A stretch of 19,958 nucleotides of DNA from contig CAZJKC010000028.1 of the NCBI GenBank assembly GCA_964546565.1, positions 1 to 19,958 of the forward strand, read 5' to 3'. Each line of letters opens with the position of its first letter. Position 1 is the first letter of the stretch. Origin of the DNA: CAG-826 sp964546565 (GTDB lineage: Bacteria > Bacillota_I > Bacilli_A > RFN20 > CAG-826). A model generated the notes under the pieces. The model was given only the letters and a program-made list of their open reading frames with translations, was not told where the DNA came from and made no database searches. A program made the translations under genes and the position numbers. Of this stretch, positions 7,116-14,765 are shown piece by piece.

Positions 7116-10100
7116 TTATTCATCTGTTAATTCAACAAAAGTAATAAATTTATTTACAAATGTATTCACATAATTTTTTTCGGATTTTGTTAAAACAAAT
7201 CGATATACTAAAATAAAATAAATGACAATAAGTAAGATTACTTTTATTCCAAATGTAATCAAAGATTGATTTACAATTAAATAATCTAAACCTATTCCTA
7301 AAGCTAAAACAACTAATAATATGGGCATTATTTGTAAGTGGCATTTTTTGAAAAATTCTTTTATATTTAAGTTCACTGCTTTTTTGTAAAAACAATTTAG
7401 AATTAATATCATTCCAACTATTTTTCCAATACAAATTGCTGCTGCCGCCCAAATTGCTTCGTTTTCAAAAAGACTAGTAAATAAGAATGATAAACCAACT
7501 GATAGAATAGCGGTAATTCCAATTGCTATTCCACGATATTTTATTTTATTTTTAACGATTAATAATGAATTTCCAATTTGTTGAGTAAATGTAACTAAAC
7601 ATGGAAGAAGTAAAAGAATACCAACAAAGTATGAATTATCATATGAGAATCCCTCTTTATTCATTTTCCAAATATCATTTATAAATCCTCGCCCAAATGC
7701 AATGAATCCGATAATTATTAAACCTGTAAATAATAGTTGAAATCTTCCCACATTAACCATTAACTGTGTATATTCTTCATCTTTTGCATTATTCTTATTC
7801 ATAATAGATAATCTTGGGATAAACATTCCATCTAAACCATTGGCAATTTGCCAAGCATATCCTTCAATGGTTGATCCAAGAGTAAACAAAGCAATTTGTA
7901 TAGTTCCAGATGTAATTCCTAAAATACTAGGTTGAATAGAGATGATAAAACGTGACATTATGGATGCGATAGCGGCCCAAAATGAGAATTTTAGGAGTGT
8001 TTGTATCATACCTTTATCATGGTTATTAGCAATAAGAGGTTTAGACCCATATTTACAAAACTTTTTAATATATATTAATTTAATGATTATTTCTATTAAG
8101 CCACTTGCTATAATTGCAAAAACATACATATAAAGATTATTAAATAATAGTAAGGTAATGGAAACAAGCAAGATATTGACTAATCTAGAAATTAGAGTAA
8201 TGGTTTTGTATTGTGGGAATTTATCGTTACCCATCAATATTCCATTTAAAGGCATAAAACAAAATGAAACAGTTGAATATAGACCAACCATAATAAATAC
8301 AGATTTGAGAGATGATAATTCATCAGCAGTCAATTTAACATAAATTGATGGTATGAAAAAATAAATAATGGTTAGAGCAACTAAAAGTATTGATGATAAG
8401 GATATGAATATTTTGAATATTAAACCAATCATTTTATTTGATGATTCGATATCTTTTTCAGCTCGATATTTTGAAATAAATCTTGATACGGCTGTCCCTA
8501 ATCCTAAATCAATGGCTACTAATGAAATAATAGAATTTGCTAATGAGTAAATGCCATAATTTGATTGACCAAGTGTTTTAGTCATCCATGGTGTATATAT
8601 TAATCCAGCGATAATGTTTAGGAAAATTGATAAATATGAAATGGTTGCCCCTTTAGATATTTTGCGTTTTTCACTTATCGTTTGTTTTTTTTCATGATTA
8701 TTAGGATTGTTTTTGGAGTTAAAATCATTATCTTGCTTAATTATAATTTTTCTTACATCTGATAAGGATAGAGGATGTTGTAAACTTAATGAGCCCGATT
8801 CTTGATAAATGACATGTCCATCAATTAAACTTTCAATGAATATTTGCAACTTATTTATTAAAGAGTCGGGATTAAAACATGTTTTGATGGATTCGAATGC
8901 ATTTTTTCCGATTCTAAATATTTCATCTTTATTTTGACATAAATAAAGGACTTTTTTAAATAAATCATTATCGTTATCAAAATCATAAATCAATCCATTT
9001 TCATAGTTTTTGATCATTGTATAGGCAGCACCAGTTGTGTGGCTTGCAACAATACAACAACCACTACTCATGGCTTCGTTTACGCAAGCCCCCCATCCTT
9101 CCTCTTTATTAGAACAGCTAATGACAATATGTGAACTGTCCATAATTGTTTTAACTTGGTCATTATCCATTCTTCCTAAAAAGGATATATGATGTGATAA
9201 ATTTAAGGTGATTACCATTTGTTCAAGTGATGCTTTTAAATCACCATCGCCAATAATATTAATATGAAAATCAATACCTTTATCATTTAAATACTTTGCA
9301 AGATGAATTATTTTTTCGGGATGTTTCCATTTGATTAATCTATTTACAAATAGAATTTGAATGGTGCTATTTTGTTTTAGTGGCAATAACTCATTATAAT
9401 TAGAATAGGAGCTCCCTTTTACCCAATAGCCCCAATTTAAACATTTATTAACATTGTAATTTATTAAATCATAATCATAGGCAGTATATGAGGAATATGT
9501 TAGACAAAATTGCTGATATTTTTTATAGGGGACTTTGTGCCTAAGCGTGCTTAATATATCGTGTAAATGCCATTCTTGGTATTTTGATTGTTTAAATAGT
9601 CTTTCAGAACATTGAATAATAATTTTGTTATGTTTTCTGGCTTTTTTCAAAATAGAATCAGGTGCGTTACCATAAATAACGACATCAGCTTCCTCCATTA
9701 ATTGATCAGCATGTTTTTGATCTTTATCTGATAAATATCGTTTGACTTCATTTGGAAGTACTTTATTATAATCGGGATTATACACTTGATGTTCTTGCAT
9801 TGTAGGCTCTAAAGAAATGAAATGATATTGATCTCCATATTTTTTTAATAATGCATTATGTGTTTCAAGTTGATGGATAGATAAGAAATTAGAAATAAAA
9901 ACAATTTTATAACTAGATTTATCTATTTTTGAATAATAAGAATAGTTTATTCGTTGATATTCATAATGTTTTTTTAGTCTTTCAATTATTCCATAGAACA
10001 AGAATATTAGTACAAAGAAATAAATATTAACATCTATCATTGGTTCAAAAAAGAATAAAGAAACGATGCCTAGAAAAATATATATCAACATATTTTTGTG

Positions 10101-11213
10101 AAAATGATTTTTGGATAAAACACAAAAGTCAATAACGTATTTTACGGATAAAATAAGAATAATTAAGAAGAATGTAGATGGTATAAAGCCACCTATTTTA
10201 TAAATGTCAAGGATTGTATTATGAAAATATGACGATAGAATAGTCCCATTTTCATCAACAATTTTTCCGTTTATTCCCATGTTTCCAAAGGGACTCTTTA
10301 AAAAAGTATCAAAGAAAACTTCATATAGTTTAAATCTTTCATTATAAGATTCATCATTTGAAGAAAATAATCGATTAAACATAGGAATAGAATCACAAAG
10401 TTTTTGAAAGGATTCATTACTATTATATAAAGTAACAAAAGCAATTATTAAACTAATAATAATAATAGTGGAAAAGAAAAATATTTTTTTGTATTTTTTC
10501 AAATTAGATATAACTTGGAGAATAGGATAAAGTATAAATGCAAATATGATAAGTAATAAGCACGAACGATTTTGGAGTCTAAATGTTAAGAAAATAGTAA
10601 AAACTAAAGACAATATAGATATTAACACATAATTGAATTTTCTATTTTCTTTAGATGAAAAAATAAGCGGAACGCTAATAAAAGATGTTAAAATGACAAA
10701 AGTATTTACTCCAGTCGCAGCCGTATAGGATCCACCGTAATTCCAAATATCTAAGAAATATCGTCCAGATGAAAATAAGCCAAATTCTTTGAGTGTTAAT
10801 ATAAAGCCTAAAAATGCTCGAACAACAAAACCTAGAGAAATGAAGTAAAAACACTTAATTACTTTTTTCTCAATTTTGTTAATATCTTTTCCAACGCATA
10901 AAGAAGAACCTATTAAATATAGAGTAATTGGAAAAAATATATAATAAAAAATATTAGTTATAGAGAATCCTTTATATAGAGTAAAGAAAATAAAATATGA
11001 TAAGGCGAATCCTATAACAAATATAAAGCCCTTATGGATACGTAATTTATGACAAATAAACTGACGTAATAAAACAAGAATACAGATAATTGATAGAATA
11101 AGGTTATCTAGACCTAAGAAATTTAAGCCGAATAAAAATAAACTAAAATAAAGAAAGAATAGTGTTAAGTCATTTAGTGATTGTTTTTTTAAAGTTGATA
11201 AGATTTTTTTCAT
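7116..11213 (-). CDS. Wzy-like polymerase / GT4 glycosyltransferase / Wzx-like flippase triple fusion
   Basis: A single uninterrupted frame encodes 1365 residues covering three functions normally on separate genes. Residues 1-412 look like an O-antigen polymerase (Wzy): about 12 hydrophobic helices and one large outer loop (about 264-342). Residues 432-825 are a GT-B family 4 glycosyltransferase: VFISNFLSIHQLETH at the start, FVNRLIKWKHPEK, and E705-x7-E713 in EEGWGACVNEAMSSG. Residues 826-850 are a polar Asn/Lys-rich linker. Residues 850-1365 are a MOP-superfamily flippase (Wzx/RfbX): SKGATISYLSIFLNIIAGL, then LGQSNYGIYSLANS, with 12-14 helices. Twelve helices in the Wzy part put both ends inside the cell, where the transferase must work and where Wzx begins. 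No in-frame start codon lies at the first junction. The second junction contains an A8 tract (see separate entry). The start ATG follows the small upstream gene by 2 nt. Confidence 0.85.
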   Translation of the reverse strand: MKKILSTLKKQSLNDLTLFFLYFSLFLFGLNFLGLDNLILSIICILVLLRQFICHKLRIHKGFIFVIGFALSYFIFFTLYKGFSITNIFYYIFFPITLYLIGSSLCVGKDINKIEKKVIKCFYFISLGFVVRAFLGFILTLKEFGLFSSGRYFLDIWNYGGSYTAATGVNTFVILTSFISVPLIFSSKENRKFNYVLISILSLVFTIFLTFRLQNRSCLLLIIFAFILYPILQVISNLKKYKKIFFFSTIIIISLIIAFVTLYNSNESFQKLCDSIPMFNRLFSSNDESYNERFKLYEVFFDTFLKSPFGNMGINGKIVDENGTILSSYFHNTILDIYKIGGFIPSTFFLIILILSVKYVIDFCVLSKNHFHKNMLIYIFLGIVSLFFFEPMIDVNIYFFVLIFLFYGIIERLKKHYEYQRINYSYYSKIDKSSYKIVFISNFLSIHQLETHNALLKKYGDQYHFISLEPTMQEHQVYNPDYNKVLPNEVKRYLSDKDQKHADQLMEEADVVIYGNAPDSILKKARKHNKIIIQCSERLFKQSKYQEWHLHDILSTLRHKVPYKKYQQFCLTYSSYTAYDYDLINYNVNKCLNWGYWVKGSSYSNYNELLPLKQNSTIQILFVNRLIKWKHPEKIIHLAKYLNDKGIDFHINIIGDGDLKASLEQMVITLNLSHHISFLGRMDNDQVKTIMDSSHIVISCSNKEEGWGACVNEAMSSGCCIVASHTTGAAYTMIKNYENGLIYDFDNDNDLFKKVLYLCQNKDEIFRIGKNAFESIKTCFNPDSLINKLQIFIESLIDGHVIYQESGSLSLQHPLSLSDVRKIIIKQDNDFNSKNNPNNHEKKQTISEKRKISKGATISYLSIFLNIIAGLIYTPWMTKTLGQSNYGIYSLANSIISLVAIDLGLGTAVSRFISKYRAEKDIESSNKMIGLIFKIFISLSSILLVALTIIYFFIPSIYVKLTADELSSLKSVFIMVGLYSTVSFCFMPLNGILMGNDKFPQYKTITLISRLVNILLVSITLLLFNNLYMYVFAIIASGLIEIIIKLIYIKKFCKYGSKPLIANNHDKGMIQTLLKFSFWAAIASIMSRFIISIQPSILGITSGTIQIALFTLGSTIEGYAWQIANGLDGMFIPRLSIMNKNNAKDEEYTQLMVNVGRFQLLFTGLIIIGFIAFGRGFINDIWKMNKEGFSYDNSYFVGILLLLPCLVTFTQQIGNSLLIVKNKIKYRGIAIGITAILSVGLSFLFTSLFENEAIWAAAAICIGKIVGMILILNCFYKKAVNLNIKEFFKKCHLQIMPILLVVLALGIGLDYLIVNQSLITFGIKVILLIVIYFILVYRFVLTKSEKNYVNTFVNKFITFVELTDE
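8685..8695 (-). repeat. A8 homopolymer with out-of-frame ATG at the GT4/Wzx junction
   Basis: On the minus strand ATG (8695-8693) overlaps eight A residues that include 8692-8685, inside the linker between the glycosyltransferase and flippase parts (codons 841-843). With eight A the frame runs through. With nine A the transferase frame would end at a TGA after EKKTNDK, while the ATG would open the flippase frame as MKKKQTISEKRK, a natural-looking Wzx N-terminus, with a 26-nt gene overlap. This could be a relic of two fused genes, a slippage site, or a sequencing/assembly indel. No clear Shine-Dalgarno precedes the ATG. Confidence 0.6.
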
Positions 11214-11215
11214 TT

Positions 11216-11665
11216 TTATGACCTACCTTTTTTTATAAAAGTTCTATACATATTGAATTCGCTATTTTTATATAAATCTACGAGAGTTCCGTCTTTATAA
11301 ATAAATTGTATTACCTTTTTATGACCATCTTCATAGTAGGTTAAATTGATCATATCCTCTTTCACGTTATGACCATTTTCATCATAAATTGGATTTTTAT
11401 ATTCATCGCGCATAAATGTTACAGCATGCTGCCATTCGGTTTTTAAAGTGTTAACTATTGTTGCATTTTCAGATGAATATGTTGTTAAGGTCGCTTCATT
11501 AGTAATTGAGAGATGAAGTTTTTGAACTATTTGATCATTATTTATAAAATAATAATCTCCTAATGTTCCAACTTGAAATAATTCTAAAGAAATAATAGGA
11601 CAAAAAATCACTAATAATGAACAAATGACGGTTAAAATTCTAGTTAATATCTTTTTTTTATTCAC
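11216..11665 (-). CDS. Small membrane-anchored protein of unknown function
   Basis: A 149-residue protein I do not recognise. Residues 1-30 combine a basic start (MNKKK) with one hydrophobic helix (ILTRILTVICSLLVIFCP), giving a signal anchor or uncleaved signal peptide. The remaining 115 residues are polar and would lie outside the membrane, with a run of short beta-like stretches (LTYYEDGHKKVIQFIYKDG). The start is a GTG at 11665 that overlaps the end of the preceding glycosyltransferase gene by 8 nt. The best Shine-Dalgarno (AAAGGA) is rather far away at 13 nt, so coupled translation is likely. It ends 2 nt before the Wzy-GT4-Wzx gene. Being wedged between two assembly genes suggests a role in export or polymerisation, for example as a partner of the giant protein, but nothing in its sequence proves that. 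Confidence 0.7.
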   Translation of the reverse strand: MNKKKILTRILTVICSLLVIFCPIISLELFQVGTLGDYYFINNDQIVQKLHLSITNEATLTTYSSENATIVNTLKTEWQHAVTFMRDEYKNPIYDENGHNVKEDMINLTYYEDGHKKVIQFIYKDGTLVDLYKNSEFNMYRTFIKKGRS

Positions 11666-13760
11666 TGTAAAATTTCATTCCTTTCTTTCTTAAATACTTT
11701 TTAATTTTTTTTAATATTTTTTTGGGTAGTATTTTTTTTAAATTCCACGCTATAGTTAGTTCTAGACTTTTCATTAGTTTTATGCGTTTTCTATCGCCAA
11801 AATATAAATTGTTTTTCTTTAAATATCTATTTGCATTGATTAAAAGCTTTCCTTTTCTAATTGTATCCATAAATGGTAATACTTTTTTATAAGTCATTGC
11901 ACATTGGTATCCTTTTTCCTCCATTTTCTTAGATAAGGATACCTCTAATTCCCATGGGTTTAATTCTGTTTCAACCATTTCCGCTAAAACGCTTTTTTTC
12001 CAAATGCCAGGATAAAGATTTACGTCGTATACTTCGAGAGGATTTATGCTTTTTACATGTTTATATTTTGTTTTTTTCTTTCCAGCGGGTGTATTAAATA
12101 ATCTAAAATATGCATAGTTTTCTTTTTTTACAATTTCTAACATTTGATATATATCATCTTTTTTTATTTGTTTTGTAAATAAGTAATCATCAAGTGTAAT
12201 TAAAACATATTTCGTTTTTATTTGTTTTAATGCTTCTCGTATGCGATGAGAGAATTCTTTTTCTTCACCGGCAAAAATAAAATGAATATTATCGCGTTTA
12301 ACACTCGTGTTAACTTTATCACTTAATAAATATGTCTCCATGTTTCGATTGCCAAAATGTTGCTCAAGAAGTGTAAAGTTGGCGTCCCAAATATCAGCAA
12401 AAGCGTTACACGATAATATTAATAAGGAAATTTCATTTGAATAGACTTGTGATGTGTTTTCTCTAAATACATCCATGACAATTTTTTCAAATTTTCTATT
12501 GTTTATTTCTAATATATGATTATTTTGATATGTTTTTTTGGCATTTTCTACTTTTGTATTAATTGCATCTATAGAAAAGATAAATTCATTTAATGATGTT
12601 TCTAAATCTTGTTCATTAGTAACAACACAAGCAGTTTCTGTAGCCTTTAAGTATTGTATTACCCCACATTCGTCGGAACCGAATGCAATTGTAGGAATTC
12701 CAGATGATAAACAATCTGCAACTTTTGTTGATAAAGAATACTTGGTTGTTAAAATATCTTTTGCTTTTGTGCCTTCAACTATGATTAAAAAATCGCTCTC
12801 TTTGGTTTTTTTAACAACTTCTGTATAAGGAATTGAAGCGCATAAATTAATCCCCTTACATTTTTTTAATACTTTTAGATATTGTTCTTTGTTTTCATTT
12901 GTGTATACATTTATTATAAAGTCTTTGTTTATTCTTTGCAAAGCGCATGCGATGGAAACCAATGAATCATTACGTCCATTTCTTACATTTCCAAAATATG
13001 AAAAAATAGGTATTGAATGTTTTTCTTTTTTCGATATAGAATAGGTAATTTCAGATGACAAATAAATGGTTTGTCCATGACGCCCATAATATTCATTATA
13101 TTTATCTCGGATTTTGTCACTTATATAAATAATATCGCCAGGATAATCCATAACTTTTTTTATTAATTTTTTGTATTTATAACGATAGATATGATACAAA
13201 GGTGACAAACTGAAGTGATTATTAAATATATAATCATCACCTGTAGATGAAACAATTGGAATATTGAACTTTGTTGCAACATAAAGGGCGATCTCTGGAA
13301 TAAAAAAGTCATCGGAAAAACTTAAAAAAACAACTTGAGGGCAGAAATCAATTAACCAATCATTGAATTCTTTGGTGAGCCAATATTTCTTTTTCCATAG
13401 CCATTTGCGCATTAAAAAAATAAATGGAGTTTTATTGCTTCCAATTTTATATAATTTTGTAAAGAAAGAACTCTTTGTTTCTAATTTATTATCGTTCCAT
13501 TCATTTTGTAAGTTTTCATTTTCGAACGCTATACCCGTTTTAATCTTACGTGAGAGCCTTCTTTTTAACAATCGTTGATCGGTAATTTGAAAAAATCTAC
13601 CGCAATGTCCTTTTGTTGGAGATTTATTAATTGAAAAAACCTGAGCTAATTTATCTTTTGGCCAATTATGAAAATATGCGTCAAAAGCTCGTGATGTGGC
13701 ATTTTTATTATAAGGAACTGTTCCAACTATTAAAACTCTAGGTAAATTGTTATTTTCCAC
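11658..13760 (-). CDS. Two-domain glycosyltransferase fusion (GT-B plus GT-A-like)
   Basis: A protein of 700 residues (712 if started at the ATG at 13796). Roughly the first 430 residues look like a GT-B transferase: LPRVLIVGTVPYNKNATSRA at the N-terminus, IPIVSSTGDDYIF, and a C-terminal domain with IPIFSYFGNVRNGRND and LSTKVADCLSSGIPTIAFGS; the classical E-x7-E motif is not obvious. The last 260 residues (from EISLLILSCNAFADIW) resemble a GT-A domain with a possible DxD-like site, ITLDDYLF, followed by a Lys-rich C-terminal tail that may touch the membrane. I prefer the GTG at 13760 because GGTGA lies 5 nt upstream, whereas the ATG at 13796 has no recognisable site. It is the first gene after a terminator and promoter, so it leads its operon. 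Donor sugars are unknown; the assignment of the second domain is less certain than the first. Confidence 0.75.
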   Translation of the reverse strand: MENNNLPRVLIVGTVPYNKNATSRAFDAYFHNWPKDKLAQVFSINKSPTKGHCGRFFQITDQRLLKRRLSRKIKTGIAFENENLQNEWNDNKLETKSSFFTKLYKIGSNKTPFIFLMRKWLWKKKYWLTKEFNDWLIDFCPQVVFLSFSDDFFIPEIALYVATKFNIPIVSSTGDDYIFNNHFSLSPLYHIYRYKYKKLIKKVMDYPGDIIYISDKIRDKYNEYYGRHGQTIYLSSEITYSISKKEKHSIPIFSYFGNVRNGRNDSLVSIACALQRINKDFIINVYTNENKEQYLKVLKKCKGINLCASIPYTEVVKKTKESDFLIIVEGTKAKDILTTKYSLSTKVADCLSSGIPTIAFGSDECGVIQYLKATETACVVTNEQDLETSLNEFIFSIDAINTKVENAKKTYQNNHILEINNRKFEKIVMDVFRENTSQVYSNEISLLILSCNAFADIWDANFTLLEQHFGNRNMETYLLSDKVNTSVKRDNIHFIFAGEEKEFSHRIREALKQIKTKYVLITLDDYLFTKQIKKDDIYQMLEIVKKENYAYFRLFNTPAGKKKTKYKHVKSINPLEVYDVNLYPGIWKKSVLAEMVETELNPWELEVSLSKKMEEKGYQCAMTYKKVLPFMDTIRKGKLLINANRYLKKNNLYFGDRKRIKLMKSLELTIAWNLKKILPKKILKKIKKYLRKKGMKFYSE

Positions 13761-13825
13761 ATGGCTCACCAACCTTATCTTTTTTTCTATTATCATAAAC
13801 TAATTTTTAATAGTGTATGATAAAA

Positions 13826-13851
13826 TTAACTATCTGTCCCCATTCAGTTAA
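13826..13851 (-). repeat. Inverted repeat in the leader of the glycosyltransferase operon
   Basis: TTAACT and AGTTAA arms of 6 nt flank a 14-nt centre containing the GC-richer GGGGACAG (minus strand). It lies about 50 nt downstream of the predicted transcription start and about 65 nt before the favoured GTG start. It could form an RNA hairpin or be a protein-binding site; alternatively the GGGGACAGATAGTT string might be the relic of an insertion-sequence end. None of these can be decided from this single copy. Confidence 0.35.
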
Positions 13852-13904
13852 CAATATAATAATATCACAATATTTTAATTAATATTATATTATTTTAACG
13901 CTTG

Positions 13905-13934
13905 TTTATATTTAGAATTGTTTGTAATTGGCAA
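13905..13934 (-). promoter_or_regulatory. Sigma-A-type promoter of the second polysaccharide operon
   Basis: On the minus strand TTGCCA (13934-13929, 5/6) and TATAAA (13910-13905, 5/6) are separated by 18 nt. Transcription would begin near 13898, giving a leader of about 140 nt before the glycosyltransferase fusion gene. Its place downstream of a strong terminator and upstream of a new set of genes supports it. Confidence 0.5.
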
Positions 13935-14007
13935 TTAGAAAGTTTAGGAATAAACATAAAAAAAGATATCAAGGTAAATTAAAAAAAGAAGAGAAACTAG
14001 AAAACGA

Positions 14008-14022
14008 TTGAAATTATTTCAA
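14008..14022. repeat. 15-nt perfect palindrome, possible operator
   Basis: TTGAAAT and ATTTCAA arms of 7 nt flank one central T. It sits between the upstream terminator and the -35 box of the predicted promoter, about 75 nt upstream of it, where an activator could bind. No adjacent regulator gene is seen and there is no second copy that I could find nearby, so function is unproven. Confidence 0.3.
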
Positions 14023-14060
14023 CTAAGAAAAATTACAAAATACCTTGTTGTGTTCTAAAA

Positions 14061-14088
14061 TAATAAAAAACCCCGAAAGGTCCGGGAT
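14061..14088 (-). terminator. Intrinsic terminator after the initiating transferase gene
   Basis: On the minus strand ATCCCG pairs with CGGGGT across a 7-nt loop (14088-14070), followed by TTTTTTATTA (down to 14061). It lies about 30 nt after the stop of the phosphosugar transferase gene. The GC stem and T-run are unambiguous and separate the CapD/PglC-like unit from the next operon. Confidence 0.88.
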
Positions 14089-14119
14089 TTGTATGATTTT
14101 CTTAAAAAGATGCATTGAA

Positions 14120-14761
14120 TTACACATTTATTGTTTCATTTTCTTCATTGTTTTTTGTAATTTCTTCGACTTGTTTTCCTTCTATAACATCTTTGCTTAT
14201 AAATACATTAATTACTGTCTTAAAAAGAATTTTAATATCTAAAAATAGGTTCATTTTTTTTACATAATCGCCATCAATTCGAGCTTTCTCTTTTATATCG
14301 AGTTCATCACGTCCTGATATTTGCGCTAAACCAGATAAGCCGGGTCTAATTGAATTAGCCCCATATTTATCTCGTTCTTCGATTAAATCAAATTGATTCC
14401 ATAATGCCGGCCTAGGCCCAATAACTGACATATGTCCTACGAAGATATTAAATAGTTGAGGGAGTTCATCTATACTAGTTCTTCTTATAAATTTCCCCCA
14501 TTTTGTAATATACTTTTCAGGATTTTCTAATAAATGTGTTGCTGAATCTTTTGGAGCATCTATTTTCATAGATCTAAACTTCCATATTTTAAAGATTCTT
14601 TTATTTTTTCCTACTCTTTCCTGCTTAAAAAGAATAGGCCCTTTTGAATCTAACTTGATAATTATGGCGATAATAAGCATTGGTATTCCTAAAACGATAA
14701 TGGCAATTGAAGATGCAAATATATCAAAGAATCTTTTCCAAAACAAATAAAACTTTTTCAT
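14120..14761 (-). CDS. Initiating polyprenyl-phosphate phosphosugar transferase (short PglC/WcaJ-type)
   Basis: Small monotopic phosphoglycosyltransferase of 213 residues, equivalent to the catalytic part of WcaJ/WbaP and similar in size to PglC. A reentrant hydrophobic segment (15-36) follows the RFFD motif. Then come FKQERVGKN, FKIWKFRSM (57-65), the catalytic Asp-Glu pair D98-E99 in SIDELPQLFN, IGPRPAL (114-120) and RPGLSGLAQISGRD (139-152). It transfers a sugar 1-phosphate from a UDP-sugar to undecaprenyl phosphate at the inner membrane face, starting each repeat unit. The start ATG has AGGGGTG 6 nt upstream. The dehydratase gene ends 4 nt before it, suggesting that the first sugar is derived from the product of that enzyme. 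The polar, Glu/Asn-rich tail (from about 195) is variable in this family. Confidence 0.93.
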   Translation of the reverse strand: MKKFYLFWKRFFDIFASSIAIIVLGIPMLIIAIIIKLDSKGPILFKQERVGKNKRIFKIWKFRSMKIDAPKDSATHLLENPEKYITKWGKFIRRTSIDELPQLFNIFVGHMSVIGPRPALWNQFDLIEERDKYGANSIRPGLSGLAQISGRDELDIKEKARIDGDYVKKMNLFLDIKILFKTVINVFISKDVIEGKQVEEITKNNEENETINV

Positions 14762-14765
14762 TTTT

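Larger units (their letters stand above)
13797..14119. other. 323-nt intergenic region between two transcription units
   Basis: From right to left it holds the terminator of the upstream unit, a 15-nt palindrome (14008-14022), a sigma-A-like promoter (13905-13934) and an inverted repeat in the expected leader (13826-13851). No protein-coding frame of note is present on either strand. The rest is plain AT-rich sequence. Confidence 0.6.

Noticed and set aside
7150..7452. Minus-strand open frame of 100 codons inside the Wzx part, in another frame
   Set aside because: It lies wholly within the flippase coding region, whose helices and family pattern continue in the main frame; hence a chance frame.
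12538..12828. Plus-strand open frame of 96 codons opposite the glycosyltransferase fusion
   Set aside because: Shadow of a strongly supported minus-strand gene, with no recognisable motif or ribosome binding site.
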